Counted from the first letter of the stretch, positions 30,338-38,995 are shown. The stretch: 52,578 nucleotides of DNA from Halococcus hamelinensis 100A6 (GCF_000336675.1 NZ_AOMB01000017.1:1-52578); one strand, 5' to 3'. Program-made: numbers and translations. Notes: generated from the sequence alone by a model not told the origin.

Positions 30338-31498
30338 ATGGCCGGATCGGTCGCCGCAGCGGTGCCTGTGGTGCTCTCAATCATCCTTTGGAGTATTGCC
30401 CTGCTTTCGGTCTGCTCCATCGCCTACTGGACGTACCTCGTTCTGTTCGTCGTTCGGGGCTCCGAGTATCCCGAGATCGAGCACGACCCGAGCGAGGTCC
30501 AGGTCAGGATACTGACCGTCGATTCACCCCAGATCATCCAAAAGAGCGTCAGCGCCATCCCCGATACCGTCACCGACCGCCACGTGATCGCCGAGGAGCC
30601 GATGGATATCCAAGGGGCGACGGTCCACGTGGTGCCCGACAGCTTCGACTCCGAGGCGATCCGGAAGGGCCGGGCGCTCGAATGGGCCCGGCAGAACGTC
30701 CCCTGCGGGAAGGAGTTCGTGCTCTACCTCGACGAGGACAGCCTCATGTCGGATTTCGAGGGGGTTCCCGACGCGGACGTGGTCCAGTTTCGGGAGCGCC
30801 CCCGCCGGAGCCGGTCGTGGCTCTCCTACCTCGCTGAGGTCTTCCGGATGGGCTTTCAGATCGAACAGCGCGCCTTCCCCTCGCTCTCGGTGCCGCTCTA
30901 CGCCTGGGGCGGTGGGATCGCGATCCGGTCCGACCTCGAAAACCGCGTCACGTGGGACCACCACACCATGATCGAGGACACCGCGTTCGTCTGGAACGCG
31001 GTGGCGATGGACGGCGCGGTCGACTTCGACATGGCGCGCACCAAGTTCGACACCCAGGCCCCGCCGACGATCCGCGCGATGGTGAGCCAGCGAAGCCGGT
31101 GGCTCGCGGGCTCGCAGTCCGAGAGCGACCTCCTCCCGCTGCCCTATCACCTCCTCACGACCGTCCGCAACCTCGCGTGGGCGCTCTCGCCCGCGGTGCC
31201 GTTCCTGACGCTCGTCCCGCTGCTCGTCCCCGGAACCATCCTCTTCGAGACCGCCTTCCAGGTCCTCTCGGTTCTGGTCTTCAGCTTCGTCGTGGTCTGG
31301 TCGATCGCGGGGGCCGCCTACTACGACAGGTCGGTCCTCCTCGGGCTGGTCGTGGTGGTGTTGTCGCCGCTCGTCAGCCTGCTCCACTCCTTCGGCGCGT
31401 TCGTGGGACTGGTCGCCCCGCCGAACGACTTCTCGGTCACCCGGAAGATCAGCCCCGAACACGTCGATACGCCCGAGCGCGAGGTCGAGGGCGACTGA
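30338..31498 (+). CDS. Membrane-bound family 2 glycosyltransferase (egghead/BcsA-like)
   Basis: 386 residues. A hydrophobic start (VAAAVPVVLSIILWSIALLSVC) anchors the enzyme, a cytosolic GT-A core follows with LYLDEDS (DxD metal site), an ED catalytic acid in TMIEDTAF, and SQRSRWLAG, the QxxRW acceptor-binding motif. Four or more C-terminal transmembrane helices follow. This is the layout of processive or lipid-linked GT2 synthases and of the egghead beta-mannosyltransferase family. It probably makes or extends a polysaccharide or glycolipid at the membrane. GH26 genes follow directly. The alternative ATG at 30311 adds nine residues and overlaps the TATA box. Confidence 0.86.
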   Translation: MAGSVAAAVPVVLSIILWSIALLSVCSIAYWTYLVLFVVRGSEYPEIEHDPSEVQVRILTVDSPQIIQKSVSAIPDTVTDRHVIAEEPMDIQGATVHVVPDSFDSEAIRKGRALEWARQNVPCGKEFVLYLDEDSLMSDFEGVPDADVVQFRERPRRSRSWLSYLAEVFRMGFQIEQRAFPSLSVPLYAWGGGIAIRSDLENRVTWDHHTMIEDTAFVWNAVAMDGAVDFDMARTKFDTQAPPTIRAMVSQRSRWLAGSQSESDLLPLPYHLLTTVRNLAWALSPAVPFLTLVPLLVPGTILFETAFQVLSVLVFSFVVVWSIAGAAYYDRSVLLGLVVVVLSPLVSLLHSFGAFVGLVAPPNDFSVTRKISPEHVDTPEREVEGD

Positions 31499-31553
31499 CA
31501 CCGACGACCCTGGCCCTACGCCGGTCGGCGGTTCCCGCCGCGCACATCACAAT

Positions 31554-31560
31554 GTTTAAC
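31554..31560 (+). promoter_or_regulatory. TATA-like box for the exported GH26 gene
   Basis: GTTTAAC lies about 30 bp before the ATG at 31589 in an AT-rich patch, so the GH26 gene probably has its own promoter despite the 90-bp proximity to the GT2 gene. Confidence 0.55.
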
Positions 31561-31588
31561 CGAAATCGCGGCAAGGACCGACCGATAG

Positions 31589-32857
31589 ATGGATCGTCGG
31601 ACCTTTCTTCGTACGACAGGGGTGGCCGGCGTCGCCGGGCTGGCGGGCTGTTCGACCCCGTTCGACCCCGTATCGACCCCGGAGTCGTCGAACGGCAGCG
31701 GGAGCGCGCCGACCGACGGGTCGGGTGCCGGAAACGAGAGCACGGGCGAGCTCACCGAAACCCCCGAAGCGCCCCAGACCCGCTCCGGCGCGGCGCTCAC
31801 GGGCGTCTTCCCCGGCAGCGAGGAGCTCGACGCGACCCTCGCGGCGTACTCGAACTGGATCTCGAAAAAGCCCGCCGTCGTACTGCTGTTCGTCGACGCG
31901 CTCGCCGAGCCGAGCGCGACGCAGGGCTTCGTCGACGACGCGTTGACGCAGGTCTGGAACGCGGGCCACGTGCCCATGATATCCTGGCAGCCGCTGGTCA
32001 ACGACGGGCAGACCCCGGAGGCGGTCGAGCGCCGGATCGCCAACGGCGACTACGACGAACAGATCCGGGCGTGGGCGATGGCCCTCGACGACTGGGCGCA
32101 TCCGCGCGGCGGGCAGACGCGGGGTCGGCGGTTCTACTTCCGACCGGCCCACGAGATGAACGGCAACTGGTTCCCCTGGAGCGCGGTGGATTCGACTCGC
32201 GTCCCCGCCAGTACGGACAGCCCGGGCACCGCCGACGACTACGTCTCGATGTGGCGACACGTTCATCAACTGTTCGGGAACACCGACCTCGACGAGACGA
32301 ACGTCCAGTGGATGTGGTCGCCGAACGCCGACGAGCCGAGCAACAGCGTCCGCGCCGAGCAGTACTACCCCGGCGACGAGTTCGTCGACTGGGTCGGCCT
32401 CGACGGCTTCAACTTCGGCGGGAGTCAGGAGTACGACAACGGCGCGACGTCGAACTGGCGCTCCCCGAACGGGATCTTCGGGCCGATGCTCCAGCGAATA
32501 CGCGACCTCACCGACAAGCCGGTGGCGCTGGCCGAGTTCGCCTCCTCGTCGGTGCCCGAGTCCGGCGACGGCCACCAGCCCCAGCAGAAGGCCGAGTGGA
32601 TCCAGGACGTCTTCGACTACGTCGCCGAGAACGACATCAAGATGGCCTGCTGGTTCAACGTCGACCAGGAGGGCCAGGACGAGTCCGACTGGGCGGTCTT
32701 CGGCGGCGCACGCGGCACCTCCCAGGTCACGATCGGCGGGACGCAGTACCCCGTCTACGAGGCCTACAACCGGTCGGTTTCGGGCTCGGACTACCTCGGC
32801 GCGCTGCCGGACTACCCGCCGCTGCTGACCGACGACGAGTTCGCCGGGGACTTCTGA
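31589..32857 (+). CDS. Exported GH26 glycoside hydrolase (beta-mannanase family), Tat lipoprotein
   Basis: 422 residues. The N-terminus has a twin-arginine signal RRTFLRTTG followed by lipobox LAGC (Cys21), predicting Tat export and lipid anchoring outside the cell. A Ser/Thr/Gly-rich linker leads to a GH26 catalytic domain. The acid/base is Glu189 in RPAHEMNGNWFPW and the nucleophile is Glu316 in ALAEFASSS; the VGLDGFNFG strand is also typical. The family contains beta-1,4-mannanases and some 1,3/1,4-glucanases. It lies downstream of the membrane GT2 gene, convergent with a second GH26 gene. Confidence 0.9.
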   Translation: MDRRTFLRTTGVAGVAGLAGCSTPFDPVSTPESSNGSGSAPTDGSGAGNESTGELTETPEAPQTRSGAALTGVFPGSEELDATLAAYSNWISKKPAVVLLFVDALAEPSATQGFVDDALTQVWNAGHVPMISWQPLVNDGQTPEAVERRIANGDYDEQIRAWAMALDDWAHPRGGQTRGRRFYFRPAHEMNGNWFPWSAVDSTRVPASTDSPGTADDYVSMWRHVHQLFGNTDLDETNVQWMWSPNADEPSNSVRAEQYYPGDEFVDWVGLDGFNFGGSQEYDNGATSNWRSPNGIFGPMLQRIRDLTDKPVALAEFASSSVPESGDGHQPQQKAEWIQDVFDYVAENDIKMACWFNVDQEGQDESDWAVFGGARGTSQVTIGGTQYPVYEAYNRSVSGSDYLGALPDYPPLLTDDEFAGDF

Positions 32858-32887
32858 ACCGCCGACTCGTCGCACCCTTTCACCTCG

Positions 32888-33883
32888 TCACTCGCCGCGA
32901 AACGCCGCGTCACCGACGAACGCGGTTTCGTCAGCCACGGCCCGGTTTTCGATGTCCGTCGTCGCGTCGCGGTAGGCGGCGTACCGCCAGTGTGGAACCG
33001 CCCCGTCGGGCGATTCCGTCCCCCGCGCCCCGTCGAACGCCGCCCAGTCGGTCTCCTTGTCCTCGTTGAACCAGCACCGGAGCGCCACGCGGTCGTCGAG
33101 GTAGTCGAACGCGTCGCGTATCCACGCCGCCTTCCTCGACGGGTCGTGACCCGCGGCCGTCACCGACGAGCTCGCGACCTCCGGCACGCAGACCGGTTTC
33201 GCGGCGAGCGCGTCGAGCCGGTCGAGCATTTCGTCGAAGACCGCCGCCGGCGAGGCCCATCCCGACCACTCCTGGCTCGTCCCCCAGTTGAAGCCGTCGA
33301 GGCCGACCCAGTCGACGAACTCGTCGCCGGGATAACACGCCTCGGCCGTGTGGGAGCCGACGTCGACGTGGTTGACACACCAGACCCACTGGAGGCGCTC
33401 GGCCGGGAGGTCGTCCATCCGGTCGTGGACGCGCCGCCACATCGCGACGTACTCCTCCGGCGTTGTGTTCCCGCCCGCGGGGGCCCAGGGATACCAGTCC
33501 CCGTTCATCTCGTGACCGGGCCGGAGGAAGCACCGGCGGTCGTCGGCGGTCCCGAGCGCCCCGTCGGGCCCCGCGAGCCACCCGCGAAGTCGCTCCGCCC
33601 ACGCGTCGAGGTAGTCGTCGTACGCCCCTTCGGCGATCCGCGCTGCGATGTCCGGCGGCGTCGAATCCGGGGTTGGGGTGTAGGGCTCCCAGGTGAGCAG
33701 CGGCACGCGGCCCGCGTTCCATACCTCGGGAAGCAGCTGGTCGAAGACGTGGTCGAGCCCGTCGGGATCCCACGGCACGAAGACGACGTGGACGGCGTGG
33801 CGCGCGCCGGCCCACTCGTCCATCGCGTCGAGGACGGCGATCCTGTCCGGTCGGACGTAGGCCCCACACAGCGTCGTGGTCAT
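32888..33883 (-). CDS. Cytosolic GH26 glycoside hydrolase paralogue
   Basis: 331 residues, clearly homologous to the neighbouring GH26 but without any signal peptide or lipobox. Acid/base Glu125 in RPGHEMNGDWYPW and nucleophile Glu235 in VPEVASSSV are intact, as is VGLDGFNWGTSQEWSG. It could act on oligosaccharides inside the cell, or it could use an unrecognised export route. The open frame extends far upstream only as the antisense of the RFC gene; the ATG at 33883 starts at the domain (MTTTLCGAYVRPD). Its stop lies 30 bp from the stop of the exported copy. Confidence 0.88.
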   Translation of the reverse strand: MTTTLCGAYVRPDRIAVLDAMDEWAGARHAVHVVFVPWDPDGLDHVFDQLLPEVWNAGRVPLLTWEPYTPTPDSTPPDIAARIAEGAYDDYLDAWAERLRGWLAGPDGALGTADDRRCFLRPGHEMNGDWYPWAPAGGNTTPEEYVAMWRRVHDRMDDLPAERLQWVWCVNHVDVGSHTAEACYPGDEFVDWVGLDGFNWGTSQEWSGWASPAAVFDEMLDRLDALAAKPVCVPEVASSSVTAAGHDPSRKAAWIRDAFDYLDDRVALRCWFNEDKETDWAAFDGARGTESPDGAVPHWRYAAYRDATTDIENRAVADETAFVGDAAFRGE

Positions 33884-34024
33884 TGGTAGTGCAGTGGGTC
33901 GGCTGGTGGTCGTGCGGGCGGCGTGCGGTCGGTGGCCATAGCTCGGGATCCGTTCGGGCGGGATTGAGTCTGGTGGTCGCCACCGACCGACCGATTCTTT
34001 TCGGTGGCGCGCCGAGGACGGGTA

Positions 34025-35026
34025 ATGGACGGGCCGCTCTGGACCGACGACCACGCGCCGGCGCTCGCCGACCTCCCCCAGGCCGACGTCCGGCGCTCGC
34101 TCGCGCGCGCGGTCGAGGAGCCGCTGAACCTCGTGCTGCACGGCCCGCCGGGCGCGGGCAAGACCGCCGCGGTTCGCGCGCTCGCCGACGAGACCCACAC
34201 GCACGCCGACGACCTCGTGGAGCTCAACGTCGCCGACTTCTTCGGCCGGACCAAGAAGGAGGTGAGCGAGGACCCCCGGTTCTCGTCGTTCATCACCTCG
34301 AAGCGCCGCCGGAACTCCTCGAAGGCCGACCTCATCAAACACGTCCTCACCGAGTCGGCGAGCTACGCGCCCGTCGACGGTACCTACAAGACGATCCTGC
34401 TCGACAACGCCGAGGCCATTCGCGAGGACTTCCAGCAGGCGCTCCGCCGGGTGATGGAACGCAACTACAAGACCACGCAGTTCGTCATCACGACGCGCCA
34501 ACCCTCGAAGCTCATCCCCCCCATCTCCTCGCGGTGTTTCTCGATCCCGGTGCGCGCGCCGACCACCGACGAGACCGTGGCGGTGCTCGAATCGATCGTC
34601 GAGGCGGAGGGCGTCGCGTACGACGACGACGGCCTCGAGTACGTCGCGGGCTACGCCGACGGCGACCTCAGAAACGCGATCCTGGGTGCCCAGACCACCG
34701 CCGAGGACGCGGGCGAGGTCACGATGGAGACCGCCTACGACGCGCTCGGGTCGGTCGGCAACGACGACCGGGTCGAGGGGATGGTGGCGGCGGCCGTCGA
34801 CGGCGAGTTCACGGACGCGAGAAGCACCCTCGACGACCTCCTCGTCGACGACGGGCTGAGCGGGAGCGAGGTCCTCGAGGACGTTCTCCGGGTGGCGCGC
34901 TCGCGGTCGGTCGGACCGTCCGCCCCCGAACTCCACCGGCTCGCCGGCGAGGTCGACATGGACCTCGCCGAGGGCACCGACGACCGCCTCCACCTCTCGC
35001 ACCTCCTCGCCGAGCTCGGTCGATAG
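34025..35026 (+). CDS. Replication factor C small-subunit paralogue (RfcC-like), with altered Walker B
   Basis: 333-residue AAA+ ATPase of the clamp-loader small-subunit family. Walker A is GPPGAGKT (residues 40-47) and the arginine-finger motif SSRC (Arg170) is intact. The Walker B tail reads LLDNAE (127-130) instead of LLDEAD, so the catalytic Glu is replaced by Asn. Haloarchaea have more than one small subunit, and this resembles the second one (RfcC in Haloferax, from memory). It may bind ATP without hydrolysing it well while still supplying its arginine finger to a partner. The ATG at 34025 gives MDGPLWTDDHAPAL. Confidence 0.88.
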   Translation: MDGPLWTDDHAPALADLPQADVRRSLARAVEEPLNLVLHGPPGAGKTAAVRALADETHTHADDLVELNVADFFGRTKKEVSEDPRFSSFITSKRRRNSSKADLIKHVLTESASYAPVDGTYKTILLDNAEAIREDFQQALRRVMERNYKTTQFVITTRQPSKLIPPISSRCFSIPVRAPTTDETVAVLESIVEAEGVAYDDDGLEYVAGYADGDLRNAILGAQTTAEDAGEVTMETAYDALGSVGNDDRVEGMVAAAVDGEFTDARSTLDDLLVDDGLSGSEVLEDVLRVARSRSVGPSAPELHRLAGEVDMDLAEGTDDRLHLSHLLAELGR

Positions 35027-35111
35027 CACGACCCGCGATCGGTTGTCGTGCGACAACTTTGGCGTGCGACAACCGAACCCGTATGACCGTCCCCCCCCGA
35101 CTCACGGTCGG

Positions 35112-35243
35112 ATGAACGATGGGTCCCGAGCGGTCGCGAGCGTGGCGCGGTGGTGGAGCGACCTCGACGGCGGGTGGCGGGCGGTGCTCCTCGGAACCGT
35201 CCTCGTCGCGGTCGTCCTGACCGGGATCCGGATACCGTGGTGA
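35112..35243 (+). CDS. Small single-helix membrane protein (43 aa), coupled to the next gene
   Basis: 43 residues: a short polar N-terminus (NDGSRAVASVARWWSDLDGG) and one hydrophobic helix (WRAVLLGTVLVAVVLTGI). Its TGA stop overlaps the following GTG start in a GTGA arrangement (35240-35243), a sign of translational coupling. Its position suggests a helper subunit or leader for the transporter. No family is recognised. It is plausible but small, so only moderately certain. Confidence 0.6.
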   Translation: MNDGSRAVASVARWWSDLDGGWRAVLLGTVLVAVVLTGIRIPW

Positions 35244-36226
35244 GGCAGTTTCTGCCGGGCATCGCGGCACTCGTCGCGGTCGGCCTTCTCGCACGCGGCG
35301 TGTCACGGGTCGTTCCCGAGGCCAACCACCTGATCGTCGCGATCGTTCTCGGCGTCGTGGTCGCCAACACCTACGGGGTCCCCGACCGGGCGGAATCGGG
35401 CGTCGGCACCCACACCCTCTGGCTCGAAACCGGGATCGTGGTGATGGGTGCGAGCGTCGCGCTCGACCGGGTGGTCGCCGCCGGGCCTACGATCCTGGCC
35501 CTCGTCGTGGGGACGGCTCTCACGACGGTCGTGGTGGTCGAAGTGCTCGCGCGGGGGCTGTTCGCGATCGACGAGGAGACCGGGTCGTTGCTCGCCGCTG
35601 GCTCCGGGATCTGTGGGGTCTCGGCGGTGGTGGCGATCGCCGAGTCGATCCACGCCGACGAGACCCGGATCGCCTACGCCGCCGCCACGGTCCTGCTGTT
35701 CGACGCCGTCACCCTCCTCGTCTACCCCGTGGTCGGCCACCTGCTGGGGCTCTCGGACGCCGTCTTCGGGGTCTGGGCGGGGCTCACGATGTTCAGCACC
35801 GGGCCGGTGACCGCCGCCGGCTTCGCGTTCTCGCCCGCGGCGGGTCGGTGGGCCCTGCTGGTCAAACTCACCCGCAACGCGCTGATCGGGCTGGCCGCGG
35901 TGGCCTACGCGGTCTACTACGCCCGGCGGTCGGGTCGCACCGCCGACGGCGTCGGGCTCGACCACCTCTGGCGGACGTTCCCGAAGTTCGTCCTCGGCTT
36001 CCTCGGCGTGATGGTGCTCGCCAACGTCGGCGTGCTCGGGCCACAGGCCATGGATTCGCTCTCGCACGCCTCGGACTGGCTGTTCCTGTTCGCCTTCGCG
36101 GGGCTCGGCCTCACGATCGACGTCGACGAACTCCGCTCGACCGGCTACGAACCCGTCCTCGTCGTTTTCGTCGGGCTCGTCACGGTGAGCACGACCGCGC
36201 TGATCGTCGTGGCCGCGCTGTTCTGA
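35240..36226 (+). CDS. UPF0324 (YeiH-type) putative sulfate exporter
   Basis: 328 residues, GTG start, about ten hydrophobic segments. The motif GSGICGVSAVVAIAESIHADETRIAYA and the LTMFSTGPVTAAGFAFSPAAGRWALLVKLTRNALIG block are the family signatures. Members are annotated as putative sulfate exporters from genomic context (CysB/CmbR regulation in bacteria). No direct transport data exist for the archaeal branch. It overlaps a 43-residue membrane protein and is followed 38 bp later by a Bat-type regulator and then a tandem rhodanese, consistent with a sulfur-handling group. Confidence 0.85.
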   Translation: MRQFLPGIAALVAVGLLARGVSRVVPEANHLIVAIVLGVVVANTYGVPDRAESGVGTHTLWLETGIVVMGASVALDRVVAAGPTILALVVGTALTTVVVVEVLARGLFAIDEETGSLLAAGSGICGVSAVVAIAESIHADETRIAYAAATVLLFDAVTLLVYPVVGHLLGLSDAVFGVWAGLTMFSTGPVTAAGFAFSPAAGRWALLVKLTRNALIGLAAVAYAVYYARRSGRTADGVGLDHLWRTFPKFVLGFLGVMVLANVGVLGPQAMDSLSHASDWLFLFAFAGLGLTIDVDELRSTGYEPVLVVFVGLVTVSTTALIVVAALF

Positions 36227-36264
36227 CCCGCACGCTTTTCGTCGTGCGCCAACTCGTCTCGTCG

Positions 36265-36999
36265 ATGCGGGAGTTCACGTTCGTCATCGAGTACGATGCG
36301 GGGACCGACCCCGTCATGGACGTCTGTATCGAGCATCCCTCGGTTCTCGCCCACTCGCTCGACGGCTTCGTGACCGGCGACCGGTTCTGGCGGATCGAAC
36401 GGATCTCGGGGCCCGAACCCGCGCTCGAAGCGATCGAGACCGTCCGGTTCGATGGGACGAAATGCGGCGAGTCGGTCACCGAACACGACTGCGAGGCCGC
36501 ACGCTACCACGACGTGCTCGAACGCGACGAGGGCGAACTCGTGCTCTACACCTACCTCGAAGACATCACGCGGTGTGAGTCGATACACACCCTCGCGGGC
36601 AAACACCTCCCCTCGGGGCTGGTCTTCGAGACCCGTCGGGAGGGCTCGCGCCACCACTGGCGGGTGCTGATGCGGTCGGACGCCAACGTCGGGGTGCTCT
36701 ACGACGAGATCGGCGCGCGGCTCCGGGACGGACTCACGTTTCGGATGGGACACCTCCGGGACGCCGACGGCTGGCGGCGCGATGCGTTCGCAACGCTCTC
36801 GATGCCCGACGAACAGCGAACCGCGCTCGAAGCCGCCGTCGCGGGCGGCTACTACGAGACGCCCCGCGAGACCACGCTCGATGCGATCGCCGACGACCTC
36901 TCCATCCCACGCTCGACGCTCTCCTACCGGCTCCGCCGGGCCGAGACCACGCTCGCACGGCGGTTCGTCGGCGAGGACGGGGACCGGTGGCTCCGGTGA
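36265..36999 (+). CDS. Bat-type (HTH_10) transcriptional regulator
   Basis: 244 residues. The C-terminal 55 residues are the HTH_10 domain of bacterio-opsin-activator-like regulators: LEAAVAGGYYETPRETTLDAIADDLSIPRSTLSYRLRRAE. The N-terminal part (MREFTFVIEYDAG onward) is a beta-rich sensor of unknown ligand, with several cysteines (including Cys21) that might sense redox or metal. Many haloarchaeal paralogues exist, each controlling nearby genes. It lies 38 bp after the UPF0324 gene on the same strand. An earlier in-frame GTG exists, but the ATG at 36265 starts at the conserved MREFTF. Confidence 0.9.
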   Translation: MREFTFVIEYDAGTDPVMDVCIEHPSVLAHSLDGFVTGDRFWRIERISGPEPALEAIETVRFDGTKCGESVTEHDCEAARYHDVLERDEGELVLYTYLEDITRCESIHTLAGKHLPSGLVFETRREGSRHHWRVLMRSDANVGVLYDEIGARLRDGLTFRMGHLRDADGWRRDAFATLSMPDEQRTALEAAVAGGYYETPRETTLDAIADDLSIPRSTLSYRLRRAETTLARRFVGEDGDRWLR

Positions 37000-37068
37000 G
37001 TTCTCCTATTGCTCGTCCGGAGTGCGCCCCGGGGTTAATACCGCTCGCGGCGAAAGGGAGGACACCGG

Positions 37069-37944
37069 ATGAGTGACTCGACGACCGACGCGCTGGTGTC
37101 CGCCGAGTGGGTCACGGAGCGCCTCGACGCGTTCGGGCGCGACGACCCGTCGCTCCGGCTGCTCGAAGTCGACATCGAACCCGCGAACTACGACGCGGGC
37201 CACGTGCCGGGCGCGACCAAGCTCGACTGGAAACGCGACCTCCAGGACGCCACGACGTTCGACGTGCCGACGAGGACGGCCTTCGAGCGGCTGCTCGGCG
37301 ACGTCGGGATCACCGCCGATTCGACGGTGGTGGTCTACGGCGACATGATGAACTGGTTCGCGGCCTACGCTTACTGGCTGCTGGCCTACTACGGTCACGA
37401 CGACGTCCGACTCCTCGACGGCGGTCGGGACGTCTGGACCGCCCACGACCGCCCGACCACGACCGAGACCCCGCAGTTCACGTCGCGGTCGTACGCCGTG
37501 GACTCGTTCGACGAAACCGTTCGCGCCGACCGGCCCGACGTCGAGGACGCCATGCGCCGGGGCGTGCCGCTCGTGGACGTTCGCACGCCCGAGGAGTACC
37601 GCGGCGAGATCCTCGCGCCGCCGGGCTGGAACGAGGGCGTCCAGCGCGGCGGCCACATCCCGGGCGCGGTGAACGTGCCCTGGAGCCAGGTGGTCGACGA
37701 CGAGGGCCGTTTCAAACCCCGCGAGGAGCTCGACGCGATCTACCACGAGGCCGGCCTCGACCCCGCGACCGAGGTGATAACCTACTGTCGGATCGGCGAA
37801 CGGTCGGCGCTGACGTGGTTCGTGCTCTCGGAGCTCCTCGGCTACGCCGACGTCAGGAACTACTACGGCTCGTGGGTCGAGTGGGGGAACTCCGTTGGCG
37901 CGTCGATCGAGAAGGGCCAGCGCGCCGGCGTCCGCCGGGAGTAG
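37069..37944 (+). CDS. Tandem-rhodanese sulfurtransferase (thiosulfate/3-mercaptopyruvate type)
   Basis: 291 residues, two rhodanese domains. The C-terminal domain carries the active-site loop TYCRIGERS with catalytic Cys240, where the persulfide forms. The N-terminal domain has VYGDMMNWFA at the equivalent place and no cysteine, as usual. The CRIGERS loop favours thiosulfate-type enzymes. It likely transfers sulfane sulfur to cyanide, thiols or a biosynthetic acceptor in the cytosol. It starts 69 bp after the Bat-type regulator. Whether it shares that transcript is unclear. Confidence 0.92.
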   Translation: MSDSTTDALVSAEWVTERLDAFGRDDPSLRLLEVDIEPANYDAGHVPGATKLDWKRDLQDATTFDVPTRTAFERLLGDVGITADSTVVVYGDMMNWFAAYAYWLLAYYGHDDVRLLDGGRDVWTAHDRPTTTETPQFTSRSYAVDSFDETVRADRPDVEDAMRRGVPLVDVRTPEEYRGEILAPPGWNEGVQRGGHIPGAVNVPWSQVVDDEGRFKPREELDAIYHEAGLDPATEVITYCRIGERSALTWFVLSELLGYADVRNYYGSWVEWGNSVGASIEKGQRAGVRRE

Positions 37945-38934
37945 CTATCCCAACACCGCGATGTAGCGGGTGAGCGAAGCGTGAACCCGGCGTTCGAAGA
38001 CGTCCTCGACCGTCCAGCCCGCCGCGCGCGCCGCGTCGGTCCACGGTCGGTCGCTGACGAGTACGGCTCGCGGCGCGACCCGTCGGGCTTCGGCGAGCGC
38101 GCCGGCCACCACCGTTTCGAGGTCGCCCTCAATCCTCGATTGGCGACCGTAGGGCGCGTCGAACACCACCGCGTCGGCCGCCCCGTCTTCGAGGGGAAGG
38201 TGGGTCGCGTCGCCGCGCGCGGTCGCCCACCCGCCGTCGAGGTAGTGTGCGAGGTTCTCGCGCGCCCCGCGGGCCATCTTCGCCTGGGCGTCGAGCCCCA
38301 GCACGTCGGCCCCCACCAGACCGGCCTCGACCAGGACCCCGCCGGTGCCGCACATCGGATCGACCACGAGCGAACCGGGCTCCGTGCCGGCGATGTTGGC
38401 GAGCGCCCGCGCGAGCAGCGGGCTCATCGACCCCGGCTGGAAGAAGGGTTTCTTCGTCGGGGCGCGCGCGCCGAACCCGCGGTCGGTCTCGATGTCGAGC
38501 CAGCCGAGGACACAGCGTTCGTCCGAAAACAGCGCCCGAAGCTCGTGGTCGGGGTCGTCGAGGTCGACCGGAAGTCCTTCGTTCGTGAGGACGCCGCCGA
38601 GCTCCCGTTCGGCGTGCGGGGTGTCGACCCCCGTTCCGCGGCGGACGTCGCGCGCCCGGACCGCGACGGTTCCGTCGAGGTCGAGCGGGGCGGCCGCGAG
38701 GGACGCGACGGCGGCCTCGACGGTCGCCGCGGACCGGTCCACGACGCGGCTCACACGGTGGGTGTACGCGAGGCTCCGCACCGCCCGTCTATCGACCGCT
38801 TCGGCGACCCCGACCCCGGGGGCGACGACCTCGACCCCCGTCATCGCGGTCGCGGCCTCGCGGGCGGCGAAGGCGTCGTCCTCGCCCGCGAACTCGACGA
38901 CGTACACGGCCTCACTCCGGGCGGGCCGTCTCAT
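37945..38934 (-). CDS. tRNA (guanine(10)-N2)-methyltransferase, Trm-G10/Trm11-like
   Basis: 329 residues. The THUMP-type N-terminal half is followed by a SAM methyltransferase: VVDPMCGTGGVLVEAGLVGA (motif I), LGLDAQAKM, and the catalytic loop VFDAPYGRQS. The usual DPPYG appears as DAPYG here. It probably makes N2-methyl- and dimethyl-G10 in tRNA. A TTG at 38982 and a GTG at 38907 (MYVVEFAGEDDAF, closest to other family starts) are alternatives to the ATG used here. It converges on the rhodanese gene with no gap and is divergent from tbp. Confidence 0.88.
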   Translation of the reverse strand: MRRPARSEAVYVVEFAGEDDAFAAREAATAMTGVEVVAPGVGVAEAVDRRAVRSLAYTHRVSRVVDRSAATVEAAVASLAAAPLDLDGTVAVRARDVRRGTGVDTPHAERELGGVLTNEGLPVDLDDPDHELRALFSDERCVLGWLDIETDRGFGARAPTKKPFFQPGSMSPLLARALANIAGTEPGSLVVDPMCGTGGVLVEAGLVGADVLGLDAQAKMARGARENLAHYLDGGWATARGDATHLPLEDGAADAVVFDAPYGRQSRIEGDLETVVAGALAEARRVAPRAVLVSDRPWTDAARAAGWTVEDVFERRVHASLTRYIAVLG

Positions 38935-38995
38935 GACGATATCGGTCCCGAAGCCGGGATGTTCATCGTCGATACGTATCAACCAACACCACCAA

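Noticed and set aside
33884-35056. Upstream extension of the cytosolic GH26 ORF
   Set aside because: The extra 390 residues are the antisense of the RFC gene; the GH26 domain starts at the ATG at 33883.
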